Source: Prevotella sp. (lineage in GTDB: Bacteria; Bacteroidota; Bacteroidia; Bacteroidales; Bacteroidaceae). From it: a stretch of DNA of 64,000 nt. The notes under the pieces are model-generated. The model saw nothing but the letters and a program-made list of their open reading frames with translations. It was not told the origin of the DNA and did no database searches. The stretch is taken from the NCBI GenBank assembly GCA_017474925.1, contig JAFVGN010000015.1, positions 1 through 64,000 on the forward strand, read 5' to 3'. Position 1 is the first letter of the stretch. The number at the start of each line of letters is the position of its first letter. Shown piece after piece: positions 44,936 to 53,884 of this stretch. A program made the translations under genes and the position numbers.

Positions 44936-46048
44936 CTAACGGTTTGTCGATGGTTTATTCACGATTTCAATACCTTCCTTCAACAATCCTGCACCTTCGG
45001 CAATGATGGTGTCTCCTGCCTGAAGTCCCTGCTCTACGATATACTCGCGCCCATTGTTCTGTGAAAACAGCTCCACAGGGGTAGCCTTGGTCTTTCCATC
45101 GACCACACGATAGACGAACATGCGATTCTGTAGCTCATAGGTCGCCTCCTGCGGAATGACGATACAGGAGGTACGATGAGTGGGTACGAGAATGGTGGCG
45201 CTGCCTCCGTTGTGTAGCAGATGGCCCTTGTTGGGGAAGGTGGCACGCAGGGTGACAGCCCCAGTTTGGTCGTCCACCGTACCACTGACAGCACTGATGC
45301 GCCCCTGCTCCTGATAGTCCTGCCCGTTGCTCATGCGCAGGCTCACAGCCGGAGCCTTACTGATAAAGGCATCGATGGAACCATATTGCGCCATGAGGTC
45401 GAGGGCCTGGTTCTCGCTGATGCTGAAGTAGACATATACCTCGCTGTCGTCAGCCACTGTCACCAGAGGTTCGCTGATGTTGCTGCTGACAAGGGCTCCT
45501 ATGTGCCAGGGAATCATGGATGCTACTCCATTGACAGGACTCTTCACCTCCGTATAGCTCAGGTTGTTACGGGCATTGGTCTCCTGTGCCCTGGCCTGCT
45601 CCAAGGCAGCCTCTGCTTCGTGCAGGGCATTGCGCACAGTCACGACGCTGACATCAGCTACCACTTTACCTTCCTTCAACAGCTGTTCGTTCTCGTAGTT
45701 GATGCGGGCTGTGGCCAGACGCGCCTCAGCACTCTTCCTGGCTGCAATGGCAGACTCCAAGGCAGCACGATAGGGTATCTGGTCGATGACGAACAGCGTC
45801 TGTCCCTTGCGTACATCCTCGCCCTCGCCAGTCAGGATGCGTGTGATGCAACCAGACACCTGAGGGCGCACCTCTACAATCTGACGACCTGTGAGCCGTG
45901 CACTATACTGTCGTATAAGCGTCATGTCTTTCCTTCCCACAACCATCGTCTTATACTGAGCCTGCGACTGCTCCTTGCGCTTCTCTCCACCACAGGACAT
46001 CAGCGTCAGGCACGCCATCACGACAGGGATATAGGTGAGTTTCTTCAT
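44936..46048 (-). CDS. RND efflux periplasmic adaptor (AcrA-like lipoprotein)
   Basis: 370 residues. Lipoprotein signal MACLTLMSCGG (Cys as first mature residue). Biotinyl-lipoyl half motifs flank an alpha-helical hairpin (VSGCITRILTGEGEDVRKGQ and later YTEVKSPVNGVASMI), followed by a beta-barrel and membrane-proximal domain (AVSGTVDDQTGAVTLRATFPN). It links the inner-membrane pump to the outer-membrane channel. First gene of the operon; -7 box TAATTTTG at 46075-46082. No local TetR or AraC repressor, so regulation is not visible. Confidence 0.95.
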   Translation of the reverse strand: MKKLTYIPVVMACLTLMSCGGEKRKEQSQAQYKTMVVGRKDMTLIRQYSARLTGRQIVEVRPQVSGCITRILTGEGEDVRKGQTLFVIDQIPYRAALESAIAARKSAEARLATARINYENEQLLKEGKVVADVSVVTVRNALHEAEAALEQARAQETNARNNLSYTEVKSPVNGVASMIPWHIGALVSSNISEPLVTVADDSEVYVYFSISENQALDLMAQYGSIDAFISKAPAVSLRMSNGQDYQEQGRISAVSGTVDDQTGAVTLRATFPNKGHLLHNGGSATILVPTHRTSCIVIPQEATYELQNRMFVYRVVDGKTKATPVELFSQNNGREYIVEQGLQAGDTIIAEGAGLLKEGIEIVNKPSTNR

Positions 46049-46074
46049 TGTGTTTTATTAGTTAAATCTGCCAA

Positions 46075-46082
46075 CAAAATTA
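46075..46082 (-). promoter_or_regulatory. -7 box TAATTTTG for the efflux operon
   Basis: Perfect TAnnTTTG on the minus strand, 26 bp before the adaptor ATG (46048), in an A/T-rich 118-bp gap. Confidence 0.55.
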
Positions 46083-46166
46083 CTAAAAAAATCGCAAAGT
46101 CGGCATTTTCTTCCCTCCTATTTATGATAATTTGTGAAACGCATGCTTTGCCTTGATGAAAAAGAG

Positions 46167-47051
46167 TCATTTCGGCTCCACGTGTACGACAACATGGGTC
46201 TCGTCGCCATAGTGACGCTTCAGCAGTTCCTCTACCTCTGACGCCCTCTCATGAGCCTCGCGAAGGGTGATGTCTCCGTCCACCAGGATATGCAGCTCTA
46301 TGGCATAATGGCTACCAATGCGCCGCGTCCTCAAGTCGTGCGGCTGATACAAGTCAGGCAGCGAGGCCACCAGACTCAGTATCTCCTCCTCCACAGCGTC
46401 GGGCAACGACTGCTCCAGCAAGTCGCCAATGCCCTTGCGCAGCAAAACGACAACGACTTTCAGGATGAACAGTCCTACAATGCATGAGGCGATAGGGTCT
46501 AACACCGTCCATCGCTGTCCGAGGAAGATGGCTCCGCCAATGCCCACTGCCGTACCAATAGACGACAGCGCGTCACTGCGATGGTGCCACGCATTGGCCT
46601 CGACTGCAGGCGATTCCAGCTGTCGAGCCTTGACGATCGAATAGCGATAGACTGCCTCCTTCAGCACGATAGACAAAAGTGCTGCCCAGAGGGCTATCGT
46701 CCCGGGAGCCTCCAACAGTCCGCCCTTCAGCCAGATCAGGATCTTCGCGCTACCACTGTACAGGATGCCTATGGCCACTATCATCAGAGCCACACCAATG
46801 AGCGTCATAGCCAGAGTCTCGTACTTGCCGTGTCCGTAGTCGTGCGACTTGTCCTGAGGCTTACTGCTGATGCGAACCAGTAGAAGCACGATGATGTCTG
46901 TGGCAAAGTCGGACAACGAATGCACGGCATCGGCTATCATGGCGGCACTGTTTCCCACAATACCCGCTACGAACTTGAAGAGCAGCAACAGGGCATTCAC
47001 CACACTGCCCACCAGCGTCACCTTATATATCTCCTTGTTTCTTTCTTGCAT
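46167..47051 (-). CDS. cation diffusion facilitator (CDF) metal exporter
   Basis: 294 residues, six transmembrane helices and a cytoplasmic C-terminal domain (about 205-294). Zn/Fe/Mn-type exporter working by proton antiport. The metal site is HSLSDFATD in helix 2 and HHRSDALSS in helix 5 (HxxxD twice). The C-terminal domain has HDLRTRRIGSHYAIELHILVDGD and HVVVHVEPK. Its start is 44 bp after the AGCS gene; the two may be co-transcribed though functionally unrelated. Confidence 0.93.
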   Translation of the reverse strand: MQERNKEIYKVTLVGSVVNALLLLFKFVAGIVGNSAAMIADAVHSLSDFATDIIVLLLVRISSKPQDKSHDYGHGKYETLAMTLIGVALMIVAIGILYSGSAKILIWLKGGLLEAPGTIALWAALLSIVLKEAVYRYSIVKARQLESPAVEANAWHHRSDALSSIGTAVGIGGAIFLGQRWTVLDPIASCIVGLFILKVVVVLLRKGIGDLLEQSLPDAVEEEILSLVASLPDLYQPHDLRTRRIGSHYAIELHILVDGDITLREAHERASEVEELLKRHYGDETHVVVHVEPK

Positions 47052-47095
47052 GAGTCACTATGTCTATTGATTGGCTTTAGCGTCAGGCACGCCAT

Positions 47096-48523
47096 CTATT
47101 CCCAGCATTCTAATTCGTTTTCCAATTCAGGTAGTTGACTGCGATGGAACGTGGGCTCCTTGATGCCACGTCGCTTCTGGCTGCGATAGTCGTCGAGCAA
47201 ACGGAAGGCATAACGGCCTAAGAGCACAATGGCAATCAGGTTGCAGGCGGTAAGGAAAGCCATGAAGATGTCGACGATGTTCCAGACAAGCTCAAAGCTA
47301 GCAAGCGCACCAAACATCACCATCACACCTGCCGAGAAGATGCGGTAAACGGTCATCACCTTCGTATTGGGGGTGATAAAACGAATGTTGGCTTCACCAT
47401 AATAATAATTGCCGATAATGCTGGAGAAGGCAAAGAGCAGGATGGCGATGGCTATAAACACAGGACCTGCAGAACCTATCTCAGACTGCAAAGCCGACTG
47501 TGTCAAGGCAATACCATTGAGTTCAGGCACATTATAGAGGCCGCTGATGAGGATGATAAAGGCTGTGCATGAACAAACCAGCAATGTATCGGTAAAGACA
47601 CCCAACGCTTGGATGAGCCCTTGTTTCACAGGATGGGTTACCGTAGCCGTAGCAGCCACATTGGGGGCACTACCCTCGCCTGCCTCATTCGAGAACAAGC
47701 CTCGCTTCACCCCATACATAACCGTTGTTCCTATTCCGCCTCCGGCTATCTGTTCAATACCAAAAGCGTTGAGCACGATGACTTTAAAAACATGGGGTAT
47801 CAGTTCGATATTCATCACGATAACGATGATGGCTAACACCAAATAGCCAATGGCCATGATGGGAACCAATACACCACAGACCATTGCAATGCGCTGGATG
47901 CCACCAAAGACGATGATGAGTCCTAAAGCTGCCAAGACAGCACCGACCCATACAGGCGACCAGCCGAAGGCTTCCTGCATGGCACCACAGATAGTATTGG
48001 CCTGGATGGAGTTATTGGATAGTCCGAACTGACAAGTGATAAGCACAGCAAACGTGATGGCGAGCCAACGCTTGTGCAGACCACGTTGGATGTAATAGGC
48101 AGGACCGCCGATATATGAGTCCTTGTGTTTTTGTTTAAACAGCTGTGCCAGTGTTGATTCAACGAAAGCCGTCGCAGAGCCCAACAGCGCTATCATCCAC
48201 ATCCAGAACACGGCTCCAGGACCGCCTATGGCTATGGCGGAGGCAACACCAGCCAGGTTGCCCGTTCCAACACGTGTTGCGACACTGACTGCAAAGGCTT
48301 GAAACGAAGATATGCGACGGTGTTGGATATTCATTTCTCCAACATGCGATTCCAAGGAGTCGACTGCCGAATCTGTCAGCACTCGAAACATCTCGCCAAT
48401 CATGCGGAATTGCATGAAGTGGGTGCGCCATGTGAACCATAGACCACATCCCACCAGTGCGAAGATGAGCACATAGCCCCACACCGCATCGTTTACAACC
48501 GTTATCAGTTCGTTTAAATCCAT
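47096..48523 (-). CDS. AGCS family sodium:alanine/glycine symporter
   Basis: 475 residues with about eleven transmembrane helices. Family markers: VATRVGTGNLAGVASAIAIGGPGAVFWMW, SYIGGPAYYIQRGL, FSNEAGEGSAPNVAATA and SSIIGNYYYGEANI. Imports small neutral amino acids with Na+. The ATG 48523 begins directly at MDLNELITVV. Upstream, only 7 bp away, lies a 24-codon fragment beginning like a Bcp peroxiredoxin under a -7 box (48630-48637), so the symporter gene probably uses that promoter. Confidence 0.95.
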   Translation of the reverse strand: MDLNELITVVNDAVWGYVLIFALVGCGLWFTWRTHFMQFRMIGEMFRVLTDSAVDSLESHVGEMNIQHRRISSFQAFAVSVATRVGTGNLAGVASAIAIGGPGAVFWMWMIALLGSATAFVESTLAQLFKQKHKDSYIGGPAYYIQRGLHKRWLAITFAVLITCQFGLSNNSIQANTICGAMQEAFGWSPVWVGAVLAALGLIIVFGGIQRIAMVCGVLVPIMAIGYLVLAIIVIVMNIELIPHVFKVIVLNAFGIEQIAGGGIGTTVMYGVKRGLFSNEAGEGSAPNVAATATVTHPVKQGLIQALGVFTDTLLVCSCTAFIILISGLYNVPELNGIALTQSALQSEIGSAGPVFIAIAILLFAFSSIIGNYYYGEANIRFITPNTKVMTVYRIFSAGVMVMFGALASFELVWNIVDIFMAFLTACNLIAIVLLGRYAFRLLDDYRSQKRRGIKEPTFHRSQLPELENELECWE

Positions 48524-48529
48524 CTATTG

Positions 48530-48604
48530 TCAACGTACCACTTGTGTAAACTCGGGCACCAGCATCTTGCCCAGAATCTCAGGCGCCTTGTCTCCAATGT
48601 TCAT
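48530..48604 (-). pseudogene. 24-codon remnant beginning like a Bcp-type peroxiredoxin
   Basis: ATG at 48604 to TGA at 48530-48532. It begins MNIGDKAPEILG, the characteristic first residues of Bcp-type thiol peroxidases, and continues KMLVPEFTQVVR, which does not belong to that family. A normal TAACTTTG promoter precedes it. Most likely a deletion fused the first twelve codons to an unrelated tail, but a functional leader peptide for the symporter gene cannot be excluded. Confidence 0.4.
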
Positions 48605-48629
48605 AGTGATGAACTGTTAGATAATGCTG

Positions 48630-48637
48630 CAAAGTTA
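48630..48637 (-). promoter_or_regulatory. -7 box TAACTTTG upstream of the peroxiredoxin-like remnant
   Basis: Perfect TAnnTTTG on the minus strand, 25 bp before the remnant's ATG. It is the only clear promoter ahead of the AGCS gene. Confidence 0.6.
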
Positions 48638-48817
48638 CAACAAATCTTTGGCTCCACCTACACAAACGGCAGTTTTTCCACTTCAACGACTGATATTTTT
48701 CAAAAACTCTTTCATAAAGAGAGAAAATCGAGAAATATGGTGAGTTTGCAGGAGAAGGATTACTTGTTCCAGATATTCCTCAATGATGCCAGTTCACGTA
48801 TACGACAACGGATATAT

Positions 48818-48901
48818 GTTGCAAGCCCTGAAACACATGTTTCAGGCTCTGAAACTTATGTTGCAAAGCCTGAAATACATGTTGCAAGGTTTGAAACGAA
48901 A
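48818..48901. repeat. four 21-bp tandem repeats with nested palindromes
   Basis: Four 21-bp units begin at 48818, 48839, 48860 and 48881, each of the form GTTGCAAG..CTGAAA..CAT. Nested palindromes such as CTGAAAC-ACAT-GTTTCAG bridge the units. The ~370-bp gap from 48638 to 49008 has no convincing gene; a plus-strand open frame across it reads seven-residue repeats only because the unit is divisible by three. Confidence 0.85.
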
Positions 48902-48959
48902 AAATCTACGAATAGTAAGGCAAATTATGTAATCAAGGAAATCCCGCAGGAAAGGGAAT

Positions 48960-48995
48960 ATGCTATTTCACTTTACGTAAACCTTTTGTCCATTA
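48960..48995. repeat. direct repeat, left copy, flanking the methyltransferase gene
   Basis: 36 bp identical except one base to 49885-49920. On the minus strand it reads NGQKVYVK-stop, the last residues of a T9SS sorting tail, so it is a remnant of the end of a secreted-protein gene. Confidence 0.9.
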
Positions 48996-49008
48996 TTATC
49001 CGGACTCA

Positions 49009-49797
49009 TCAGTGTTTTAACAAATAAAAGGCTGAGGTAGTATAGAAGTTCCTGACATATAGCAGACTCCCAGCCCATTGCCATAAGACCCTTGGACGTA
49101 GGCCGAATTTCTGCTTGTAGTGTGGATTTACTAACCAGAGAGTTCTCCTGGCAATGTGGAATCCTGCAGCAGCTGCCAGTTTCTCAAAATGTTCGATGGT
49201 TATCCGGCACCGCTTGATGTCCAGAAGTTCGCTGGTACTGCCCTGGTTGTTGCCGCTCAGCCTGATTAATCCACGATAGGCCATATTAGGCAGCAGGTGA
49301 ACGTATGGCAGCTTCGATACCAATCCCTTAACTATCTGCTGATGGCCTCCAAAAGGCATCTGCCAGGCAGGAAAACCGACGAATACAACCCCACTATGCT
49401 TAAGGAACTCTCGGGTATGGGAAAGAAACTGCTCTTTCTGCTCTGGCGCGACATGTTCGATGACATCGTGTATCAGTATTACATCATACCTATCTGACTC
49501 GTCTGAAGGAGCAATAGCTTTCAGAAAGTCTTTACAGACGAATAGTCCCGCTCTTCCAAACGACTCAAAGAATGCACGTGCCTGTTGGATTCGCCATTCG
49601 CTGATGTCGATACCCGTCACCTTACATCCCAACTCGGCAAAGGGTAGCAGATTACCACCCTCGCCACAGCCTATTTCCAATACCTGAGTGCCTTTTCCAA
49701 TTGGCGCGAAAGGCCGCAGGAACTCCAGATAAAAGACACGGGAAGTATTCGCCAGTTCTATAAAATACTGGCGACGGTTCAAATGTCGTTGTTGCAT
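49009..49797 (-). CDS. class I SAM-dependent methyltransferase
   Basis: 262 residues. The Rossmann-type methyltransferase core includes motif I VLEIGCGEGGNLLPF, acidic ribose-binding VTGIDIS, motif IV DVILIHDVIEHV and post-IV FLKHSGVVFVGFP. Substrate unknown; such stand-alone enzymes often act on lipids, quinones or glycans. The C-terminal part (about 170-262) is rich in aromatic and basic residues and may bind membrane or lipid. The gene sits between two 36-bp direct repeats derived from the 3' end of a secreted-protein gene, which suggests it was inserted or that a tandem duplication partly collapsed around it. No promoter box recognised. Confidence 0.88.
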   Translation of the reverse strand: MQQRHLNRRQYFIELANTSRVFYLEFLRPFAPIGKGTQVLEIGCGEGGNLLPFAELGCKVTGIDISEWRIQQARAFFESFGRAGLFVCKDFLKAIAPSDESDRYDVILIHDVIEHVAPEQKEQFLSHTREFLKHSGVVFVGFPAWQMPFGGHQQIVKGLVSKLPYVHLLPNMAYRGLIRLSGNNQGSTSELLDIKRCRITIEHFEKLAAAAGFHIARRTLWLVNPHYKQKFGLRPRVLWQWAGSLLYVRNFYTTSAFYLLKH

Positions 49798-49884
49798 AAA
49801 GAGTATGCTCTTCAGAAAGAGTTATTACTTTGATACCAGATTTGGGCAGTTGCTACAACCGATACTGCTATCAGTAACAGTGAA

Positions 49885-49920
49885 ATGCTATTTCACTTTA
49901 CGTAAACCTTTCGTCCATTA
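49885..49920. repeat. direct repeat, right copy, within the 3' end of the T9SS-cargo gene
   Basis: Partner of 48960-48995 (35 of 36 identical). It covers the last codons and stop of the secreted protein gene (NGRKVYVK). Confidence 0.9.
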
Positions 49921-52142
49921 ACGATATTCAATCCCTTCTGCAAGGAACTGAGACGCTGACCTTGAAGGTTGTAGATTTCTGTTCTTATTTCTTCTTTACT
50001 ATTTGTTATCGTTTCAATTCCTGTCGTCTGCGTTTCAAATTGGCCAACAAAGGACTCAAGGCTATTCTCCACGGATACGGTATAACAGCCTTTTGCGTAG
50101 TCAGAGATGTCGATGCTGAGGGCTACGATGCTGGCAGCGTTGACGGTTTTCTCGTAAACCACTTGGCCTGATTCGTTGGTGATGCATACTAGATAGGCAT
50201 CGTCCAGCGGGTCAAGATTAATGCCTAACTGCAGGTCGTTGTATTCACCATATAGCGACAGTTCTTCCTCACTCCTCCTTGGTGTTTTGACCTTCGGTTG
50301 GACTACCTCACGCTCGGAAGAGCTGATGCTGGCATCGCTATTTACTTGCTTAATCGGTGCTTTGGGCCGTATCTTGGTGGTATGGGTGAAGTCGAAGCGG
50401 TTTCTAGGTGCTCCCATAATCTCAGGAGTAGCCCCATCCTCATATTCGTCGTTGAGGTAGATGACTTCATCGCCAACGGCACACGACATCAGGAACAGCC
50501 CATGGCCTTCTTCCCCATAATAGACATTGATAGTTGGTCCATCAATACCTCCGACACCTTCCAGCCAGGTGGTACAGTAGATGTTTTGGTCTTCATCCCA
50601 ATACCACATAATATCTCTATAAATGCCCTTAAAGCCTTCTAATCCTCCTGCCTGCTTTGGCCCTATCAGATAGCGATAGTGATTATCAATCAGCAGGGTG
50701 TCATTGGCTTCGAGGGAGAAATCATACTTCATCCTAAGCTGGTTTATCGTGTTATAAACGTACACTTTCTTGTCCTCTTCGTACCATGCTCCAACATATC
50801 TTAAGTCAGGAATTTGTGACATTGCAGCATAATCCGGATGTTCTGGACTAACAAATCGCTGGCACATCATCTGCTTACAGGTCTTTCCGTCGATGATGGT
50901 GTCACCGTCGAAGTAGTAGTACTCAACCATTTTCACAATACCATCCGAAATACCAGTAGTGCTTCCAACCTTCCACACTTTATCGTCTTCGACGAATGGG
51001 CGGTAGGTTTCTTCTATCTTCGGCCAGACGTCATAAAGCACCTCTCCGTTGCGCTCGAAATGAACGAGCGTAGAACGGTAGTGACTATCATAATCATAAT
51101 TATATTGAACTTCAGAATATGGAATCGTTGGCCCGAATAGACATTTATCGTCATTCCATTCTGTTATGCCTATTCCGTGAATAATACGTCCACCATTCGT
51201 ATCAAAATTCTTTCTCACCCCTTGGTCATCAGGAGCTTTACCATCCAAATCTACGTACTTTAGTGGTCTTACGCCTCCGAAGTATCCTTCCTTTATTTCG
51301 TTTATAATGCCATAGTATTGATAAAATTGCACAATACTTGTCAGATTTGCGGAAGAGATATCCCTAAAATAAAGACCTTTCCCTACGCTCCAGTCAAACT
51401 GATATGCCTCACCAGTCCAAATAAATGGTTCTTCACCGTATACATTAACTAAAACTCCTGCCGTAACCCAATCACCCACTTCCTCTATCAAAAGCGTGAG
51501 GGAGTCAGTCCATTCTGGGCCGCTGGTATAGACACATTTAAATTTGTCCCCATTCTTTGCTGTATATTCCCCCTTCACATAATATTCTATCTTCTCAAAG
51601 TTCGCCACCCATTCGTCGCCTACCTTCGAATACCAGCTGTCATACTTCAGGGTATCCAATCTTATCTCCGTCCATTTAGTTCCTTCAGGGAAATATTTTG
51701 GGGTGTCGAGATTGTTGTATTCCAACACCAACGGCTCCCCTTCCTTCAGTTCCACCTGTCCTTTATACCAACAGCAGTCCAAATAAAAACTGTTTGGTTC
51801 CAAGTCGCGAACTGTAAACGACACGTTGAATGGGCATAAACATTCACAATCCCACTCACCATCAGGAAACACACTGAGAGAAAGGGAATAGGGGCTACCA
51901 TCGCTGCCGCCACTGATATTGGAGCTCACATGAAAGTCATCTACGCAACAATTGCTTTCAAAGTTTTCCAGTTGTACAGACAAGACGCTACCCTCTTTTG
52001 TCAAGACGATTGTCGGCCCCATCTGACTCGCTGCACTTCGTGTCCGATTAAGGCAACCGCTGTTCTGCACGTCCGATACTGTCTGGGCGCTTGCCATCAT
52101 TGGCGAGAGCATCATGGTGATAAAGAATAATAGTTTCTTCAT
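49893..52142 (-). CDS. secreted multi-domain protein with T9SS-type C-terminal sorting tail
   Basis: About 749 residues from ATG 52142. Signal peptide LLFFITMMLSPMMASAQ. The body (25-600) has no recognised catalytic motif. It has Cys-rich patches (CVDDF, CECLCPF, CCWYKG) early on and many Trp/Tyr/Asp-rich segments. Residues ~635-720 resemble a DUF3244-type beta sandwich, and the last ~45 residues are a typical Prevotella sorting tail (TGIETI..IYNLQGQRLSSLQKGLNIVNGRKVYVK). It should therefore be exported by the T9SS encoded at 14984-20994. It follows the TPR/HTH regulator gene by 39 bp. Role unknown, probably adhesion or glycan binding. Confidence 0.75.
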   Translation of the reverse strand: MKKLLFFITMMLSPMMASAQTVSDVQNSGCLNRTRSAASQMGPTIVLTKEGSVLSVQLENFESNCCVDDFHVSSNISGGSDGSPYSLSLSVFPDGEWDCECLCPFNVSFTVRDLEPNSFYLDCCWYKGQVELKEGEPLVLEYNNLDTPKYFPEGTKWTEIRLDTLKYDSWYSKVGDEWVANFEKIEYYVKGEYTAKNGDKFKCVYTSGPEWTDSLTLLIEEVGDWVTAGVLVNVYGEEPFIWTGEAYQFDWSVGKGLYFRDISSANLTSIVQFYQYYGIINEIKEGYFGGVRPLKYVDLDGKAPDDQGVRKNFDTNGGRIIHGIGITEWNDDKCLFGPTIPYSEVQYNYDYDSHYRSTLVHFERNGEVLYDVWPKIEETYRPFVEDDKVWKVGSTTGISDGIVKMVEYYYFDGDTIIDGKTCKQMMCQRFVSPEHPDYAAMSQIPDLRYVGAWYEEDKKVYVYNTINQLRMKYDFSLEANDTLLIDNHYRYLIGPKQAGGLEGFKGIYRDIMWYWDEDQNIYCTTWLEGVGGIDGPTINVYYGEEGHGLFLMSCAVGDEVIYLNDEYEDGATPEIMGAPRNRFDFTHTTKIRPKAPIKQVNSDASISSSEREVVQPKVKTPRRSEEELSLYGEYNDLQLGINLDPLDDAYLVCITNESGQVVYEKTVNAASIVALSIDISDYAKGCYTVSVENSLESFVGQFETQTTGIETITNSKEEIRTEIYNLQGQRLSSLQKGLNIVNGRKVYVK

Positions 52143-52181
52143 AGCTGTTATTGTATTTGTTCTTATTTTCATTCGTGATGG

Positions 52182-53624
52182 TTATCTGCTGTTGAGTATC
52201 TGTTCCAGCGTGATGTCTGGATTGCTCTCTCCGAACACATCCTTCTTCAGCTTGAGTTTGCGATGCTGGACGGCTGAGATGGTAATGCAGTAGATGTTGC
52301 CGATGGTGCGGTTGCTGAGGCCGAGTCGCGTGAGGATGCACAGGCGGATGTCATCATCCTGCATAGTGGGGTATTGTTCGCGTAATTTGGCAAAGCGGTT
52401 ATTGTCGATGGCGTCGAGCGTACGTTCTATCTCGCTCCATTCGTGCGGACTTAGGTAGATGAGCGAATTGCCGCTTTGGTTGAGTTTCTTCAGCACTTCC
52501 GTACGTTCGAGGATGAAGTTTTGCAGGAATGCCACCACTTCATTCGCTTGGTGCAACAACGTCTTCTGATGCTCTGCCTCCTCTTGGAGCCGACGTTTCT
52601 CCTGTTCCTTACTGAGTAGCTCGTTTTCCAGTTTCGATTGCTCATACGCTCGTTGCTGACGAAGCATATGGATGCGGTAGCGAAGTGCCAGCACTATTGC
52701 AAGAAGGATAACCACCGCAGCAATGATGACCACAAGGAGTGTGCGACCATACATCTGTGAGCGGTATTCCAGTTGCTGATTCTCCATTTCCTGGCGCAAC
52801 GTCTCCTGATAGTACTGGTCTTTCTGTTCGAGCGCCTTGTAATAGAAGCCCTCTATTTGCTCGAAGGCTTCGTCCACGCTGTCCTCCACCTGTGTGGCAC
52901 CCAGCCGTCGGAGTGCTATCTTGGCGAGGTTGCTCTGCACGATATATGCCAGTTGGACATCATCGCCTGGATCAATCTGCCGATAAACAGTTTCTGCAGA
53001 ATCGAGCATATTAAGACTAAGGAAGCTGCGAGCCAGCACTTGTAACGTGCCAGGTCTCAGGTCGGTTGTCGCTGTCGATGCTGCGCGATGGGCGAAGTCG
53101 AGTGCCTGACGATAGTCTTCCCCAGCCCAGGCGATGTTTGCAAGACTGGTGAGTGTCTGACACATCAGGTCGGTCATCTGTCGTTTCTCAGCGATACGGT
53201 ATGCGTGGTGGATGAAATCGAGTGCTTCGTCGAAGGAGCCCTCTGTGGTGAAAGCCATTTGCGCGGCGTATGTGCCTGCATAGTCGAGTAATATGACGTA
53301 GTTGCGCTCGTCGTCAGGATGCTGCTCATAGACGGTCAGGGCTTTCTTCATCAGTTGCAATGCTTCCTCAGGGTTGCTCTGCGACAATGCTTCTGCCAAT
53401 CGTTGGTACGCGATATAATTGGTGTGCCAATCCTCAGACGCCTCGGCCAATTGTATGGTCTTTCGCAGCAAGGTCTCACCCTGGTGGATGCTATCGTTAG
53501 CTAGAGCAGCCTCGGCCTCCTCCAGACAACGCGCTGCCGTCTGTGAATCCGACCCCTGCTGTTGCTGACTGCATGCAACCATCAGTATGCCAATCATGAA
53601 TATGTACAATGACCTTGCAAACAT
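52182..53624 (-). CDS. lipoprotein-anchored TPR regulator with C-terminal HTH
   Basis: About 480 residues from ATG 53624. Lipobox LMVACS; TPR-like helical repeats (about 25-240); one transmembrane helix (RTLLVVIIAAVVILLAIVLAL, about 292-312); a long coiled coil (315-375); and a C-terminal LuxR-like helix-turn-helix (DDDIRLCILTRLGLSNRTIGNIYCITISAVQHRKLKLKK). This Bacteroidota family senses something in the periplasm and places the DNA-binding part in the cytoplasm. A lipobox plus a later membrane helix is odd; the first segment may be a simple membrane anchor. It probably controls the downstream T9SS cargo gene, 39 bp away. -7 box TAACTTTG at 53655-53662. Confidence 0.8.
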   Translation of the reverse strand: MFARSLYIFMIGILMVACSQQQQGSDSQTAARCLEEAEAALANDSIHQGETLLRKTIQLAEASEDWHTNYIAYQRLAEALSQSNPEEALQLMKKALTVYEQHPDDERNYVILLDYAGTYAAQMAFTTEGSFDEALDFIHHAYRIAEKRQMTDLMCQTLTSLANIAWAGEDYRQALDFAHRAASTATTDLRPGTLQVLARSFLSLNMLDSAETVYRQIDPGDDVQLAYIVQSNLAKIALRRLGATQVEDSVDEAFEQIEGFYYKALEQKDQYYQETLRQEMENQQLEYRSQMYGRTLLVVIIAAVVILLAIVLALRYRIHMLRQQRAYEQSKLENELLSKEQEKRRLQEEAEHQKTLLHQANEVVAFLQNFILERTEVLKKLNQSGNSLIYLSPHEWSEIERTLDAIDNNRFAKLREQYPTMQDDDIRLCILTRLGLSNRTIGNIYCITISAVQHRKLKLKKDVFGESNPDITLEQILNSR

Positions 53625-53654
53625 TGCTGTCGATTCTTTAATAAGCCTCGGTTG

Positions 53655-53662
53655 CAAAGTTA
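53655..53662 (-). promoter_or_regulatory. -7 box TAACTTTG for the TPR/HTH gene
   Basis: Perfect TAnnTTTG on the minus strand, 30 bp before ATG 53624. A second minus-strand box (TATCTTTG, 53865-53872) further upstream has no gene in between; the 222-bp gap 53663-53884 shows nothing else. Confidence 0.65.
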
Positions 53663-53884
53663 CGACATTATTTCGAAAGTTGTATCAGTTGCCTATGGAA
53701 AAAACGTAAAAGAGCCCAAATCGGAAACTGCTACAAATCAGTGGATTATGAAAAACCGCACGCGCCGCCCTATGGAATATTTCTAATGAAAGTATGGAAA
53801 AAGAGGCACTCCATCGGCTATCGTCTTTTCTTAGGCCATATCTCTACCTTAAAAATATAGGATACAAAGATACACTCTTTTTAA

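Noticed and set aside
48527..49027. Plus-strand open frame of 166 codons with seven-residue repeats
   Set aside because: It overlaps the symporter promoter and the peroxiredoxin-like remnant on the other strand, has no recognisable domain or promoter, and is open mainly because the 21-bp repeats are a multiple of three.
53865..53872. Second promoter for the TPR/HTH gene or a small RNA
   Set aside because: The TATCTTTG box is good, but a nearer box (53655-53662) serves the gene and no structured RNA or reading frame was visible between them.
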